A DNA stretch of 64,000 nt, taken from assembly GCA_947652115.1 (NCBI GenBank), contig OX393570.1, positions 10,769,890 through 10,833,889 of the forward strand, written 5' to 3'. The DNA comes from Blastomussa wellsi (Eukaryota > Cnidaria > Anthozoa > Scleractinia > Plerogyridae). The notes below the pieces were generated by a model. It worked only from the letters and a program-made list of their open reading frames with translations, was not told where the DNA came from and ran no database searches. How positions within the stretch are numbered: position 1 is the first letter of the stretch; every line of letters starts with the position of its first letter. The position numbers and the translations under genes are program-made. This document shows positions 44,461 to 56,600 of this stretch, one piece after another.

Positions 44461-47400
44461 AATATTATTTCTTCGGTGGTAAGGTTATTTTAAAATAATT
44501 TGTGAAAATGCCCTCACAAAAATTGCTGTCAATGAAGTTACTGCCTTTTTATCCAACTACTATGAGAGATTCCTTAGTTGAACCTTCTATTCCAATGACA
44601 GCACTCTGCTGAGGATGAAAAACATACCATAAACTATATACCATAAACTATGCAGCAGACTGAAAAGGGTACAGCTTGAGCCTCCGATCTATTTAAAGAT
44701 TCTTATTTGTAGCAGAATCACTGTTGGATTCCAATGGGCATGAGCAGACCATTATTCATAGGCAGTTATTTGTAAGACATGTGGTAGGGTCTGGGCCTAT
44801 GAAGGAGGGAAAATGAATTGAATGATAGTTATATTTTCCAGTCACACAGTACTTTGAATTAATTTACAGACCAATCAAATCAAAATGTGACAGAAATTAT
44901 CCAGCAAAAGTACCCAGTGAACTTTCCACTATAAGCTGTTGAAAGGTGTGGGCTGAAATTAAGATAATTCAGTAACTTAAAGACAATACAAAATAAACAG
45001 GGATAAAATGGATTTCAAATTTATTTTATGTTTCACTTTATGGTATGTGTTGGTTTCTGTCTGATACCATTAGGCCAACTGCAGGACCTGAAAAAATAAA
45101 ATACAGCACAATTATAATATTATGTTGAGGTGAATAAGTTTTAGCCATAACCACTCAAGTGTACATCCATCACCAAATAGTTACTCACAGGACTACATGT
45201 ATGTTTCCGCTATAATAGCCAATGGGAGTGCACAGAAGATACCAGCCGCTCATTTGATTTACATGTATGTCCTATCCAAACAGATGAAAAGTAAACACTT
45301 GTGTAAACACTTGTGTAACACAATAATAATAATAATTATTATTACATGTACATCTGTCATTCACTGAATTTGGTTGTCAAGGAGTGAATCTGGGAAAAAA
45401 AATTCTGCAATAATAATTGCATGAACTGGTAATTGATAAGTTTATTCAATGACCACATTGTAATTACACATTTCAACTGCAAATTGGTAAGCACATTTTT
45501 AGTGCAATTTGGAAGAATAAAAAATGCTTCACAAGGGATAAAAGGCTGTGTCCAGACTTTTCCATCATACCCAACGGAGAAGGTCCTGTGGCTGTCTGCC
45601 AATTAAATAATCAAAAAGGAAACTAGTCTTTCCCAGGGCAAACAAAACTTGAGTAGCTTGCCTGAAGGGAAAGTTATAATTAAAGGTTTTCTTTCAAACC
45701 CTGTTTATACATATTTTTTTCCTCAGGCTGTTTCAAATGTGTAAACGAATGCTAAACCAAACTGTCTTAACAAAAAAGTTGAATGCCCTGCTAGATTTTG
45801 AAATTTAGAAGCTCTGAAATGCTATTTCAGATAATAAATGAGGAATTTCTGACAAAATCAATGCTCTAGTAAAAAAATTGAAACATTTAAGATTAAGCTC
45901 TAATTGCCTGTTGGACAGCAAAAAAAAAAAATGATTTTCCTCGTCTGAGACCTAATAAAACAATGTTAAATACCTTTCTTGCCTCATAATTTCCCTTGAA
46001 AATGCCGCATAATTTCCCTTTTTTGCAGCACCCTATAGATAAGAAGCCCCATTTTTACTGCATTTTTACTGCTGGGGCAAAAAGAAAAAGGCTTATGAAT
46101 TTTCTCTCTGGGACAGAGGTTTAATATCCATAGTCCAATTGGAGAGAGTACACATAAGAGGTTTTATTATTGAAGTAATTTGTGAGAAGTTTGATGTGAC
46201 ATAGAAAATTTCTTGTATTACTGAGCTGCCCATGTTGCTGCAAGCCCTGATATACCAAGCTGCAACAAGACAGGTATTTCACATATCCCTAAAACCTTGA
46301 ATTCATTCAAATGACCCTTCTCCAAATAATTCTCCAAAGACCTTTCATGACAAGATGGAATAAATTAATGAAAGAAAATAAAATAAAAAAAATCTAACAC
46401 AAAATAAACAGACCAACTTTGGCAACAAAATCCAAACAATCTATAATATTCATTGTTGCTGATTAAGGAGCCATCTATTTGCTTTTCACAAGTTTAAACA
46501 GTTACAGTATTTTTGTGGTTTGTTGATAGAACTAGACAACTTTTCAGCTGTTAATTAAATGCACACTGACTAAACATTCAGATAATTATTTCAATCCATA
46601 AAACAAAGATCTGCTTAACAAAAATATTTGCAAAAATGGAACAAAAACAAAGTCTGGGTATCTTTAAGCATACGGGCACTGCCTGATTTTTTTTTTTTGG
46701 GGGGGGGGGGAAGGGGCTGTGATTTGCGAACCCAAAACAGTTATACACAGTGCCCCAAATGTGTTAAAAGGCCCAAAAATGAAGTTTAATACTAGACTTT
46801 TGCAATTTACACGCTTATTTAAACTTTCCCTTATTATTCAACAATTATTTACTGACAAAAACTTGTAAGCGCTTGTAGGTTGCCGTTGTGTCACACAAGA
46901 AGCACAAAATGAAAAATCTGTCTTCAGGAACACTTGCTTGACACAGACAATCAGGGTTGTATTGGCCAGTTTTCTTCAAACTTCTGTTCTCTGAACTGGA
47001 AGCATTTTGCCCAAAAAATGTCATCTGGAAAAAAAAGTCAACTGAGGGACTGCAGCCCCCTTGACCCCCAGCTTGTACGCCTATGACTAGATGCACTAGT
47101 CAGTCTTTCTAAATTGGTCAAAACTTCCGCTTTGGAGAAAATGTAAATCCATGGTTCAAGTCTGAAAGATTCACCAAATAAATTTACTGGACAAGAAAAT
47201 TATGATCAACCACATTTTCATCAGCAAATCTTTATTTTCCTTTGCAAACCTTTGCAAAAAATTTAATTCCAAACCTTTGCAAAAATAATGTTTTCCTGGT
47301 TTAAAGACACAACTTCTTCAACACAGAACTAATCTACATGTATGGAATTTATGTTTAAAATAAACTGAGTCGAGTTGAAAGGTAAACAACCACACTGAAA

Positions 47401-48060
47401 AGATATACCAATAAAATCACCAAATTGGCATTGTGTCACGACGTATACGGGTTTACATTGTGTACAACCAGCCTTTGCTACGACTTGTGTTCGAAAGCAC
47501 CGGTGCAAACAGCAGAAGCGGTGAGAAAAAGCACAATTATCCAAACAAATTTAAAAAAGAGAGAAAACCAGGTCGGGAACTGCTGACTTGGGAGGTTTGA
47601 AAGTACAATTCTGCGCTTACCTTGTGCTGCTCAGCTGTAGATCGAAACCTGAATTTTTCGTTGAACATCCCTCTCACGTTTAGAAGAACTTCACAGCTGG
47701 CGGAATAGACGATTCTTTCCTATTCCATACGATGAAGTTAAGCCCGAGCCGCCGGTGTCTCTTGACACTCACCACATGGCAGTAACGTTTACAGTACGTT
47801 TGAGCACTATGTCGAAAATAGCAAATGATGTCCTCCGTACTAATAAAAGCACCCCTTGGTCGACTTGCTCTCCTTCCTCTTGTTCTTCGCCATTTATTTG
47901 GCTGTTTTATCGCCACCTTTCTTTCCCTCTTTAATACCTGATGTATTCTTTGACAGTGCTTTGTCGGCAGTTTAATTCCTGCTCTTTCTCGCTTTCTCGC
48001 CGAGGAACGACCGTGAAAAATGATTAAATCCGAGCTGAACGTGAACACAACAAAAAATTT
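44461..48060. other. AT-rich intron; possible small minus-strand transcript
   Basis: Suggestive, unproven signals on the minus strand: a donor CACAAGGTAAGCGC near 47622, after a GC-richer open stretch (47680-48048), and far downstream an acceptor TATTTTTTCAG at ~45090 followed by a short frame and AATAAA near 45020. The frames have no recognisable domain. A poly-T/poly-G run lies at 46688-46711, and 47040-47095 resembles a dispersed repeat (CAGCTTGTACGCCTATGACT). Confidence 0.3.
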
Positions 48061-49340
48061 GGACTAGAGCCCGCGATCCAATGATATTTCAAGTCCAATC
48101 TGAGCCCGCGATTTAATGATATAACATACCTGGTCAGCGGTAAACTAAAAAAATGACCTCGATGAGGCTCAACCTAAGCCCGCGATATGGTCATGTGATA
48201 CTGGCCAGCGGCTACTTTCTTTTGACAACTGTCAATTGACCATAACATAGATGCCCTATAACAAAGATGTAAGCTGATAAGGCTGACAAGGTGTTGAAAA
48301 GGCATGGTTATTATTTTATGGCCGCCATGTTGCACACCCGCTGTTGTCGTGCGTACGCGCCCACGAGCAATACCGCTAGCCATGATAACCATGAGAAAAT
48401 CAACTCATGGGTTTCGTTTTCTTTCCCATGAGTATGGGTTTCCGCTTGGCGGCCTTTCGGGCCGCCTGAGCACCGCTATAATTTCGATATATCGCAGCGG
48501 GGACCTGGAAGACAATAAACATGCTGTCGAAAGGAGCCTGGCTCCACGTTTATGGAAAAATATTGCAGGAATTTTCAGAAATTCCGGTGAATTCAGGAAA
48601 AACGTAATACCTCATCCCGAAAAATTCCACCGGAAGGTCTCCGCGGGATTTTCGACAGTCATTTCTATCGATCTCTGCACTGTCGATATCTGCTTCTACC
48701 TGAACTTGTACAAGCTATACGGGCAAGCACAAGTTAGCGAGGGAATGGTATGTAAATGTATACTATTCTCACCGATCTCACCTGCACTCCTATAATGAGA
48801 AATGGAAAGCCCTGGCGTCCTGGGCTTATAGCATCGGTGATATGAGGAGCGCCCCAGAAATTCGAAACACCCATACTAAAACCAAACCACCCAAACTCAA
48901 GATCCCGCGCTCCAAAATAAGGATCGGCCAAACCGCGACCCAAACTAAAAGGGAGAGGAGAGAAAGATGTAAAATTACAGGCCGCCAACCCCGAAAGGCA
49001 AGCACAAAGGGATATTGTGGCCATCAAGAACCGCTCCAAAAATTCCAGAGAGACACGGAGATTATTTCCTGTCATCCCCTGAGCCATATAAAGAGAGACG
49101 TATAAAACCTGACGCAACTTTCTAAAGGTCTGGATATACTTTCTGGGTTGAAATCAGGAGAAACTTCACATTACGGAACGGTAAAGGCGAGTTAAAAACG
49201 CTTGGCAGGGGACCACAAGAAAAGAAAGTAAAATGCAAGGGGGGAGATGGCATAAGGGATGACAGTTTTGAGCCTCAGTAATCCGAGAGGAAATTAGACT
49301 CTCTTTTCAAGACCGTCATCCTAGAGCGAAGCGCAAAAAG
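48061..49340. other. Dispersed-repeat-like sequence
   Basis: The phrase GAGCCCGCGAT (or AAGCCCGCGAT) recurs at ~48067, 48102 and 48176, once followed by GGTCATGTGATACTGG. It looks like a decayed interspersed repeat. Open frames at 48304-48795 (plus) and 48734-49117 (minus) overlap on opposite strands and show no domain. Confidence 0.35.
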
Positions 49341-49344
49341 AGAA

Positions 49345-49565
49345 GAGAAAAATATACCAAATAAACATTGGCCATGAGGAAACAAAAAAACAAAACATCT
49401 CATGCCAGAAAATATGCCAAATCACATCGGCAATGAGGACACAATTAACAAAACATCTCATGCCGGAAAATATGCCAATTAAACATCGGCCATAAGGAAA
49501 CAAACAACAAAACATCGTACCGGAAAATGAGCGAATTAAACACTGGCCATGAGGAAACAAATAAA
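49345..49565. repeat. Minisatellite, ~57-60 bp unit, four copies
   Basis: The core GGCCATGAGGAAACAAA recurs with variation at about 49370, 49430, 49487 and 49544. Each copy is followed by AAAACATC and GCCGGAAAATATGCCAA. Confidence 0.85.
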
Positions 49566-50180
49566 ACAAAATAAAGACTGAAATAATAAGAGCCCACGCT
49601 GAAATAAGGGGAGAATACAAAGGGAAGCCAAGACAACAAGACAAGGGGAAACAAAATATCTCAAGTTGCTCGAGTTATACCCGCGAGTTGGTTCGGAACA
49701 GACAGCTTCTCTCCTGGCGCGGTTGGCTGCACAACTTGCTCGAGCTTGAGCGATGTAAAAAGGCATGCGAGTTGTTAACTGTTCCCATAAGCGGTGAGTT
49801 GTAGAGCGAAAGCCACAGTGCGAAGTACGGCATAGCGAAATACTGAGTCTTGAAGCAAGGACAACAACACGTGTACAACGCACGGGTGTGCGAGAAAAGA
49901 GGGCAAGTCTATGGTTGATTCTCTTTATGTACGCTTAGGTGAGACCGCTGTGAATAGTGTATCTATTCGGAATGTATAATGTGTTGTGAATCAATGTGAA
50001 ATTTTATATAAACATCTCTTTGGACTCATAGATCTCAACGTGTGAAAACTTCAGAACTAGAAAAGTTCAAAACTTCAACGAAACGACGGCTTGCAGTATG
50101 AAACCCGTTGAATTTTCCCGAAATTTTGTTCAGTCACATATTTTCGACAAAATTGTATGTGTAGTAAATATAGATTACTT

Positions 50181-51229
50181 CATAGAAAGTGCGGCGTACG
50201 GATTTTTATTCACGAGTTGCAAAACTTTGGAAAACGAACGAGTGAGCGCAGCGAACGAGTGAGTTTTCCAAAGTTTTGCGACGAGTGAATAATAATCCGT
50301 ACAAAGCACTTTCTATGCTGTAATTTGTTTATTATATATAACGAGTACTCAACCATTGTAAACTTAAAGCGATTTTTCCAGTCTATAATTAAAGAGTTAA
50401 GCGCAGCGCGAGGAAAACAAAGCTGCAAATGCATTCTGATGGCTTTCCAAGCGAGATCTCTTTTAAATAGAAAAGAAAAATCACGGCGACGACAAGCTAT
50501 CGTGAACAAGAACTTTATTTAAATAGCGGTATAAAACACACTGTGTTCATACTTTTTAAAAGAAAAGCTTTTGCTATCGCATCGAGAAACGTCGCCATAA
50601 GTGAATCAACTACTGCACGCAAATCAACTGGCGAATTTTTGAACAAAAGTTGTGATGATACAAGGAGTCGGTTCATTAAACAATAATTACGACGTAAATC
50701 CATATTCAAAAGTGAAATATTTACTTTACCCTGGTGTTCCCAAGAGTGCTTGAATTCTCTTAGAACGTCCACGGCTGCGTTGTATCAAAGCTACAATGAA
50801 AGTCTTTCATTTCTTGGCTTTCCCTTATCGACATTTAGTTTGTCTTCGCTCCGCCTGGAGAATGATTTTAGCATTTCCATATCGTAACTGTGTTCTCAAG
50901 GTTTTGCTTGGCGTGTTTCTGATGGCTTTCCTTTCCATAAAGTTCTTAAAAGTACAAAATTTGTAGCCAAAACATAAACTGTCTTCGAGAGCTTGCAAAC
51001 TTGCAGCGTGTTGTTTTCACAACCTCGTTGGAAACCATTTGAATTCCCGCGCTCTGATTGGTTAGGTCGTTCTACTCTTGATGCTGATTGGTTATATTTT
51101 TCACATGTGAAGAAAGCTATACGCGAAGCTGATTGGACGTATCGCTTTTCTCACATGTGGAAATATAGCAGATATAGAATTCTATCTGCAAGGTTTATTA
51201 CCTAAAATTGTCGCTATATATATAATAAA
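50181..51229. mobile_element. Hairpin-bearing non-autonomous element
   Basis: The hairpin 50181-50317 begins CATAGAAAGTGC and ends GCACTTTCTATG, with paired TTTGGAAAAC and GTTTTCCAAA. Just inside lies TTTATTATATATA (50328-50340), exactly inverted as TATATATAATAAA at 51217-51229. CCAAT-type boxes (GATTGGTTA) cluster at 51050-51140 near the far end. The layout matches the Crypton insertion at 34.3-36.1 kb, but no recombinase frame is present. Confidence 0.65.
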
Positions 51230-53053
51230 ATGGGGTACTGGCTGCTGCACAGGATTGAGGCACGCAACGGACCTGATTTATTGACAAACAAATCTTCTAA
51301 TATCGACAAGATCACAACGACAAACCAATGCGGAATGGTGCCTGATCTTTGTAGACCTGAATCAGTTAAAATCAAAAGATACTATGCAAAGAACGGTAGA
51401 CTGATCCCCACGGCGAAGAGAAGAAATTTAACACTTGTAAGGAAAAATTTACAGATACAAATGAAAAACCCGTGACAACAGTGTATACGTGATGAACCGA
51501 CGTGCCCGCCGCCCGCCAGGAAAAACCTCTTTTTGAAATTTGGAGGAAACCTGATCCCTCCCAAATGCACAGCCAGGCTTTTTAGAGCTTTCGGGATGGT
51601 TCGGGGAATCACGATGTCAGGCGTAAACAATAGAAAATTTGAAATCGACGACCGATCGTCTCAAGTTCGGCAGGCGCATTCATGCATTCGTTAAATGGTC
51701 GTTAAGAATGCTCTTATTCAGCTACCAATGAAAGAAGTTCAATATGTCATGTGATATTTCGGTGTTCGATACATGTCAAATCAGCAGGGGGAGAGGATTA
51801 TTTGAAATATTCTAAACCTGCAAATAATAAAGGTGGGGGACAGGATTATTTGAAATATTTTAAAGCTGCAAAATGTTTTGTGGTGTTGGAGAAATATATG
51901 GAAAGAATTGAAAAAGCAAAGTCTAGTTTTTCTTCTTGCAAGGAAAAAACACAGTGCGTGTTACCAGATATAAACAACCAAACAAACACAAGTTACTTTG
52001 CCGAGTTAAATTGTTATCGTGTTAAATAAAGGTTCTCATCTTGCACAAACACAAATATACTCTACGAGAACAGGTATCGACACTAAAGTCGAAGAATCTC
52101 GATCAATAAGCCCGTCTGCTCAGTGATCTGTGAGAACTCCTAGTGTTGAGAACTCCTCTTTGAGAACTCTTAGTGATCTTTAAAAGAAAATGGAATTTGG
52201 TCTCATTGCCATTATTATTAAAATAAGTTAGTCTACGCCTACAAATGAAGAATGAAGGGAGGGAGAGGGGGTAACCGATTTTAATACAAGAATTTATATA
52301 GCCAACTAAAAGTTCTCTCAAAGGTTTTTTTAGGTGTTTAAGCAGCTACACTACAATGGTGCTGAGGTGTGTGAGTTTATAAGTTTATATATCCTACACA
52401 AATTTACATCTGCTTATCGCAATGGAAACATCGGCCTTTACATGGATGATCGATGGCCAGCAGTATTTAGGAATGTGAGCGCAAGACCTCATGACAAGGC
52501 AAGAGTTAGATCTACAAACAACAACCCAATAGAATCTGAAGATTGTTAAGGGGGAGGCCCCTAACTAAGAGACGCTGAAAATTGTCCCGGCTAGTGGTAG
52601 AGAACATAGTAACTCCACTAAAACGGCAAAGTTGCCACCTGATTTGATATTCCAGCTTCACGTACTGTAGAACAATTCGCGAAGTAATTGAACTCATATT
52701 TAAGTCAGACTACAGTCCAAAGATTGTTCTTTCAAAGCCCGAGAGCTCTGATGAAAGCAAGTAGAGGAAATTTATATTTTTCGCGACATTGCAGAGGCAG
52801 TACTCAATTCTTTTATGTTGAAGTTGCACACCTTGTTTGATAATTAATATTCTACACACAAAGTCAAAAACTAAAACTTATAAAGCAGCTTTAGGTCACC
52901 AAAACTCGACTAAATCGCTTAAAAATAAGGGATTTGCACAAGTGCTTCAAATTTCAATAACTAAGATTTATTTTAGCCCAAAAAAATTGGGGGTTTAGGC
53001 GAGTTACATTAATTTTATGTAAAAAGCAGGGCAAAATTTTAACCTGTACTTAC
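51230..53053. other. Receptor intron, nothing recognised
   Basis: Short direct repeats occur at 51792-51862 (GATTATTTGAAATATT twice) and 52130-52180 (GAGAACTC repeated). No exon found. Confidence 0.45.
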
Positions 53054-53422
53054 CCAAAACAAGCAACTTTACAGGATCAACATTATCTTGCCCATCAAGA
53101 CCACCCTCTGATATTTTGCAAATATAAAACTTTTCATCTTCCTTTTGGACTGGACGTAACGTGAAAGTAACCTGTCCAGGGCTAATGCTATTCCAAACTC
53201 CACTCACACGTCCACTGTATCGAGAATTTTGTATTGTGGTAACTGTTGAGAACTTTTTTATAGTGACTAATGTCTCATCTAGGGAGAGAACACCATCCTT
53301 CTTTGTTCCCCACTGAATAGAAGCTATATTTCCAGTGAATGTCCAACTGAAGTTAAGAGATGAACCATGAACTCCAGTCACCTGGTTTCCACTGTAGGGT
53401 GAACTGAATTGTGGCTGACACA
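53054..53422 (-). CDS. Receptor V-like Ig domain exon 1
   Basis: 369 bp, phase 1 to 1, acceptor TTCTCGTGTAG and donor GTAAGTACAGG. It encodes SSLNFSWTFTGNIASIQWGT (core tryptophan), RYSGRVSGVWNSISPGQVTF and QKEDEKFYICKISEGG (Y-x-C). It is V-set-like but lacks an obvious first disulphide cysteine in strand B. It is the most upstream receptor exon I can place. The signal-peptide exon was not seen further upstream. Confidence 0.8.
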
Positions 53423-54440
53423 CTACACGAGAAAATCAATTGTACAGCATTATTACACTTATCATGACAACGAAGAAACTTCCAATTGACATATTGACAT
53501 ATCATAGGTCTCTATGAGCCTACGACAGTGTTTCATCATATGAACAAAATGAGTGTTAATTGATATAATTCATTTAATTTGAAATAAGTGCAGTATCCTA
53601 CCGAGCCATCATCTCACTAAAAAGGCCTTATCGCTTTTGTCCATGTCTTCCTGTGGCCCTTCAAGCGATAGACACTGACTAAAAACGATTCAAATGTGAA
53701 AAGAACTTAAATAAAATTAAATAACAAAAATAAGTCCATTTCTCGCTAAAAAAGAGTAGAGAAAATAGTTATGGTAGCATTATTAAATTATTGGTTTTTC
53801 CACTCATACTTTTTTTATTCATGCTTGAGCGGAGGCTATGAAAAATCAAACGCTCTTTGAGTTAGCTCATTCATGTACTGGCTCATTTACATATTCATTG
53901 GTTCGTTAGTAATGGAAGATTGGTAGGGCTGAAACCCTTTAATTCAAACCATAAAGGGAAATTAAAAATGAAAACAATTTGAAACAACAGAAGCCCAGTA
54001 AAAACACAAATATTTACTTGTGTGTGACTCTAAACATGCCTATATATCTTATCTTTCAGGAATGGTACGCAGAATGAACACTCAGTTTATTACAGCCAAA
54101 TGCTGGATTTACCTGATGGCAAACAGAAACCAATTCGACAATAGAATACCACGAAATAAAAACAAAGAATTATCTGATCTAGGCCAAGAACTGCTTTTGC
54201 AAGGTAGACACATTCCGCGAATTATGTTATGTCCTTATTTATCATATTGATATTTGGGACGACGTCGTACCTACGTACGTACGTACTTTCGACGCGCCCG
54301 CGAGTCATGCCATTTTGACCATGAAAAATGAAAGGCATGGTTCTCTTGTTTGTACTTTGGGTGCGTGCTTGGTTCTCCTATTTCTGTTCTTGGTTTTCAT
54401 GTGACGTCATAAAATTTTGAAATCAAAATTCGCTAGGCCT
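53423..54440. other. Upstream of the receptor; nothing recognised
   Basis: AT-rich. A short ACGT tandem occurs at ~54272-54286. The 76-codon plus-strand frame at 54020-54250 is unremarkable. Confidence 0.4.
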
Positions 54441-55653
54441 GCTAAATTTAATATAATATGTAACATATCCGGCCTCAGACTTGATCGCAAAAAGACAGAA
54501 GCTTTGTGGATTGGTGCAAGTGCGGATTGGATTTGTAGGACTTCAAATGGCCGAAAAAAGTCAGAGCATAAGGGGTATGGTTGTCAACAGACCCTGATGT
54601 GACTATATATTTGAACTACAAAGATAAAATAGAAAAAAAAAATGAGTTGATTTTGGTATGCTGGAAACTTCGCAGGCTCGGTCTTTAAGGAAAAACTAAT
54701 GTTTTAAAAAGTCTCATAGCTTCACAAAAGCTATACATTTGTTCTCCTCTTCAAACACATTACGAAAGGATATTAATGTAATGTTCTATAACTTCTTATG
54801 GAATGACAAAGGTGACAAAATAAAAAGAAATGTGATGATAAATGATAAATCGATCTCTGAAAGCCACATTAATAAAAAAATGTCTGGATAAGGTAAACTG
54901 TGGAAACTGGAAAAGTTTTTTCGACTCAACTTGAAAATTATGGAGGTGAAGTAACACTAACTGGAAATCTTAACATAAAAGACAGTCGTAACATTATCAA
55001 AGTATCGGATCCTTTTTTCAAAGAAATCCTTGAAATATGGTACAATTCACTTTTAAAAGTTGAGAATAGACCAGTTTTCCTTAAGGATTGGTTCCCCAAA
55101 AAATAACAAAAGTAGAACATTGAATGGATGACTCCGGAAAGTTTCTTTCTTTCACTGCCTTCCAAACTATACACAATCTAACAGTCCGACCTTTATCCTT
55201 TCCTGGTATCATTTCTTCAATCAAACTTCTCCAAAAAGAGTGCAATGTGCTTGCAAAGTTCCAATTACATTGCATCATTAGTTGCAGAGATATGCTATAT
55301 TTTGTGTTCTTACATCCATATTATCACACCTTATGACATCATCAGTACCTAATTTACATAATTCGAAAATCTTGAATATCTCTGGAACGGGAGGACATAT
55401 CACAAAAAGGAAAACACCATTCTTATTCATTTTTAAAGGCCTTTCAAATAAGCTTATTTTTCATAGCTCGTTTTTTCATTTCATAGCACTTTAAACATGA
55501 AAGGTTTTTTGACAAAATTTTTAAAATGCAAAAAAACAAGTGGACTAGTATATAAGAAACTTGTATCAGAAAAACGTGAATCACCCAACCAAAGTCAACA
55601 AAAGTGGTAGGAAGACATCGTTCTTACGACAAAACAAGAGCTCAACTGGAAAG

Positions 55654-55698
<45 letters not shown>

Positions 55699-56600
55699 GT
55701 ATAACAATATAATTTGGTTTCATCAACTGGGTTGATAATGTCAATTGGCCACCGTAAAGAGATTCAATTGCTGACGTTTCGAGCGTTAGTCCTTCGTCGG
55801 AGCGAATCAAGGAATTGTGGGTCGTGTGTGTTTTATATACAGAAAGATGGAGCTTCGCTATTGGCTGGTGCCTGGTAACGTGAAAACAACGGAATAAATT
55901 AGTTGAATGAAAAGCGTTCGTTGATACCGTGAGGATTAAGAGTGCCGATTTGAAAAATAAATTTTTGTTCTAGAGTTTTACGGCTTTCCGTGTTTCCTTG
56001 GTGAAGGGAAAGGCCGCAGACTGCCAAATGTTGCTTAGAATGATTTGGCAGATTGAAGTGTCTCGCGACCGGTTTCGATGCATTTTTGTCGTCTTTCTCC
56101 GCGTCACGAAGGTGTTCTCGGAATCGGTCGCCAAGTCGTCTCCCTGTTTCGCCGATGTATAACTGGAAAATGTAGAACTGGAAAGAGGCTTGTCAAATGG
56201 CTTTTCAATGTGCAAAGAGCACAAAACTTGATACCTTCATCATTAAGTTTTTTCATAGAAGAATATCGACAAATAGCTTCTTGAAAAAAAAAATGGACAC
56301 ATCGATAGCGAGAAACGCACTTTCTGTGAAAGAGGAACAGAGAAGCTGGCACGTTTATTTTGGACTCAATGTTTTTGGACCAATTTCAAAGTTATTGCTA
56401 AAGAGACACCCTTAGAGCCTGATACTAGGCCTAAGGCCAGATAGCTCTTAAAATAAACTTCAAATTAACTTCTGTTGCTTAAATGCTAAATATTATATTT
56501 AAAACATATCTATGTAATAGAAAACAATACAACGACAATCGCCTTAAAAAGTGGGAGCCTCTTTTGTCCCTGAACACGAAAATGAAAATGAGGGGAAAAG
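54441..56600 (+). mobile_element. Second LINE (L1/Tx1-like) copy, 5'-truncated and split by a PLE
   Basis: Starts inside ORF2 just after the catalytic RT block (GLRLDRKKTEALWIGASADW, 54475-54535). It continues with the segment FFKEILEIWYNSLLKVENRP (55014-55075), parallel to 6930-7040 in the first copy. It is interrupted at 55644-56175, resumes with FIIKFFHRRISTNSFLKK (56240-56290), parallel to 7430-7480, and fades near 56600. Many frameshifts; dead copy. Confidence 0.8.
55644..56188 (-). mobile_element. Truncated PLE copy with 13-bp target-site duplication
   Basis: Minus-strand fragment of the same PLE family as at 23.2-26.5 kb. In transcriptional order: the end of the GIY-YIG domain (56160-55900, with sense CAA where the first copy has TAA), a pseudo-LTR (~55896-55700), then the start of another unit's leader up to TTACCCCC (55665). 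ORF end, pseudo-LTR and leader therefore form a tandem PLE junction. AACTGGAAAGAGG stands at both edges (55644-55656 and 56176-56188), inside the LINE. Confidence 0.88.

Larger units (their letters stand above)
27131..53422 (-). pseudogene. Receptor tyrosine kinase gene (Ig-Ig-Ig-FN3-FN3-TM-kinase), 16 exons, probably disabled
   Basis: Spliced minus-strand gene whose exons, phases and domains fit one receptor: three Ig domains, two FN3 domains, a single transmembrane helix, a juxtamembrane region and a kinase domain with an insert of the FGFR/VEGFR/RET kind. Such receptors phosphorylate tyrosines after ligand-induced dimerisation at the plasma membrane. All intracellular intron phases connect without conflict, including through a 22-bp micro-exon. 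A signal-peptide exon upstream of 53422 was not found. Three oddities argue for decay: a 1-bp shift in the Ig exon at 38153-38397, an in-frame TAA in the FN3 exon at 36915-36917, and AYE instead of APE in the kinase. A ~14.6-kb intron and several introns are filled with transposable elements. Assembly error remains an alternative for the two frame lesions. Confidence 0.8.

Noticed and set aside
47680..48048. 122-residue basic minus-strand frame as a gene
   Set aside because: No domain, and the possible splice partners are far away and weak.
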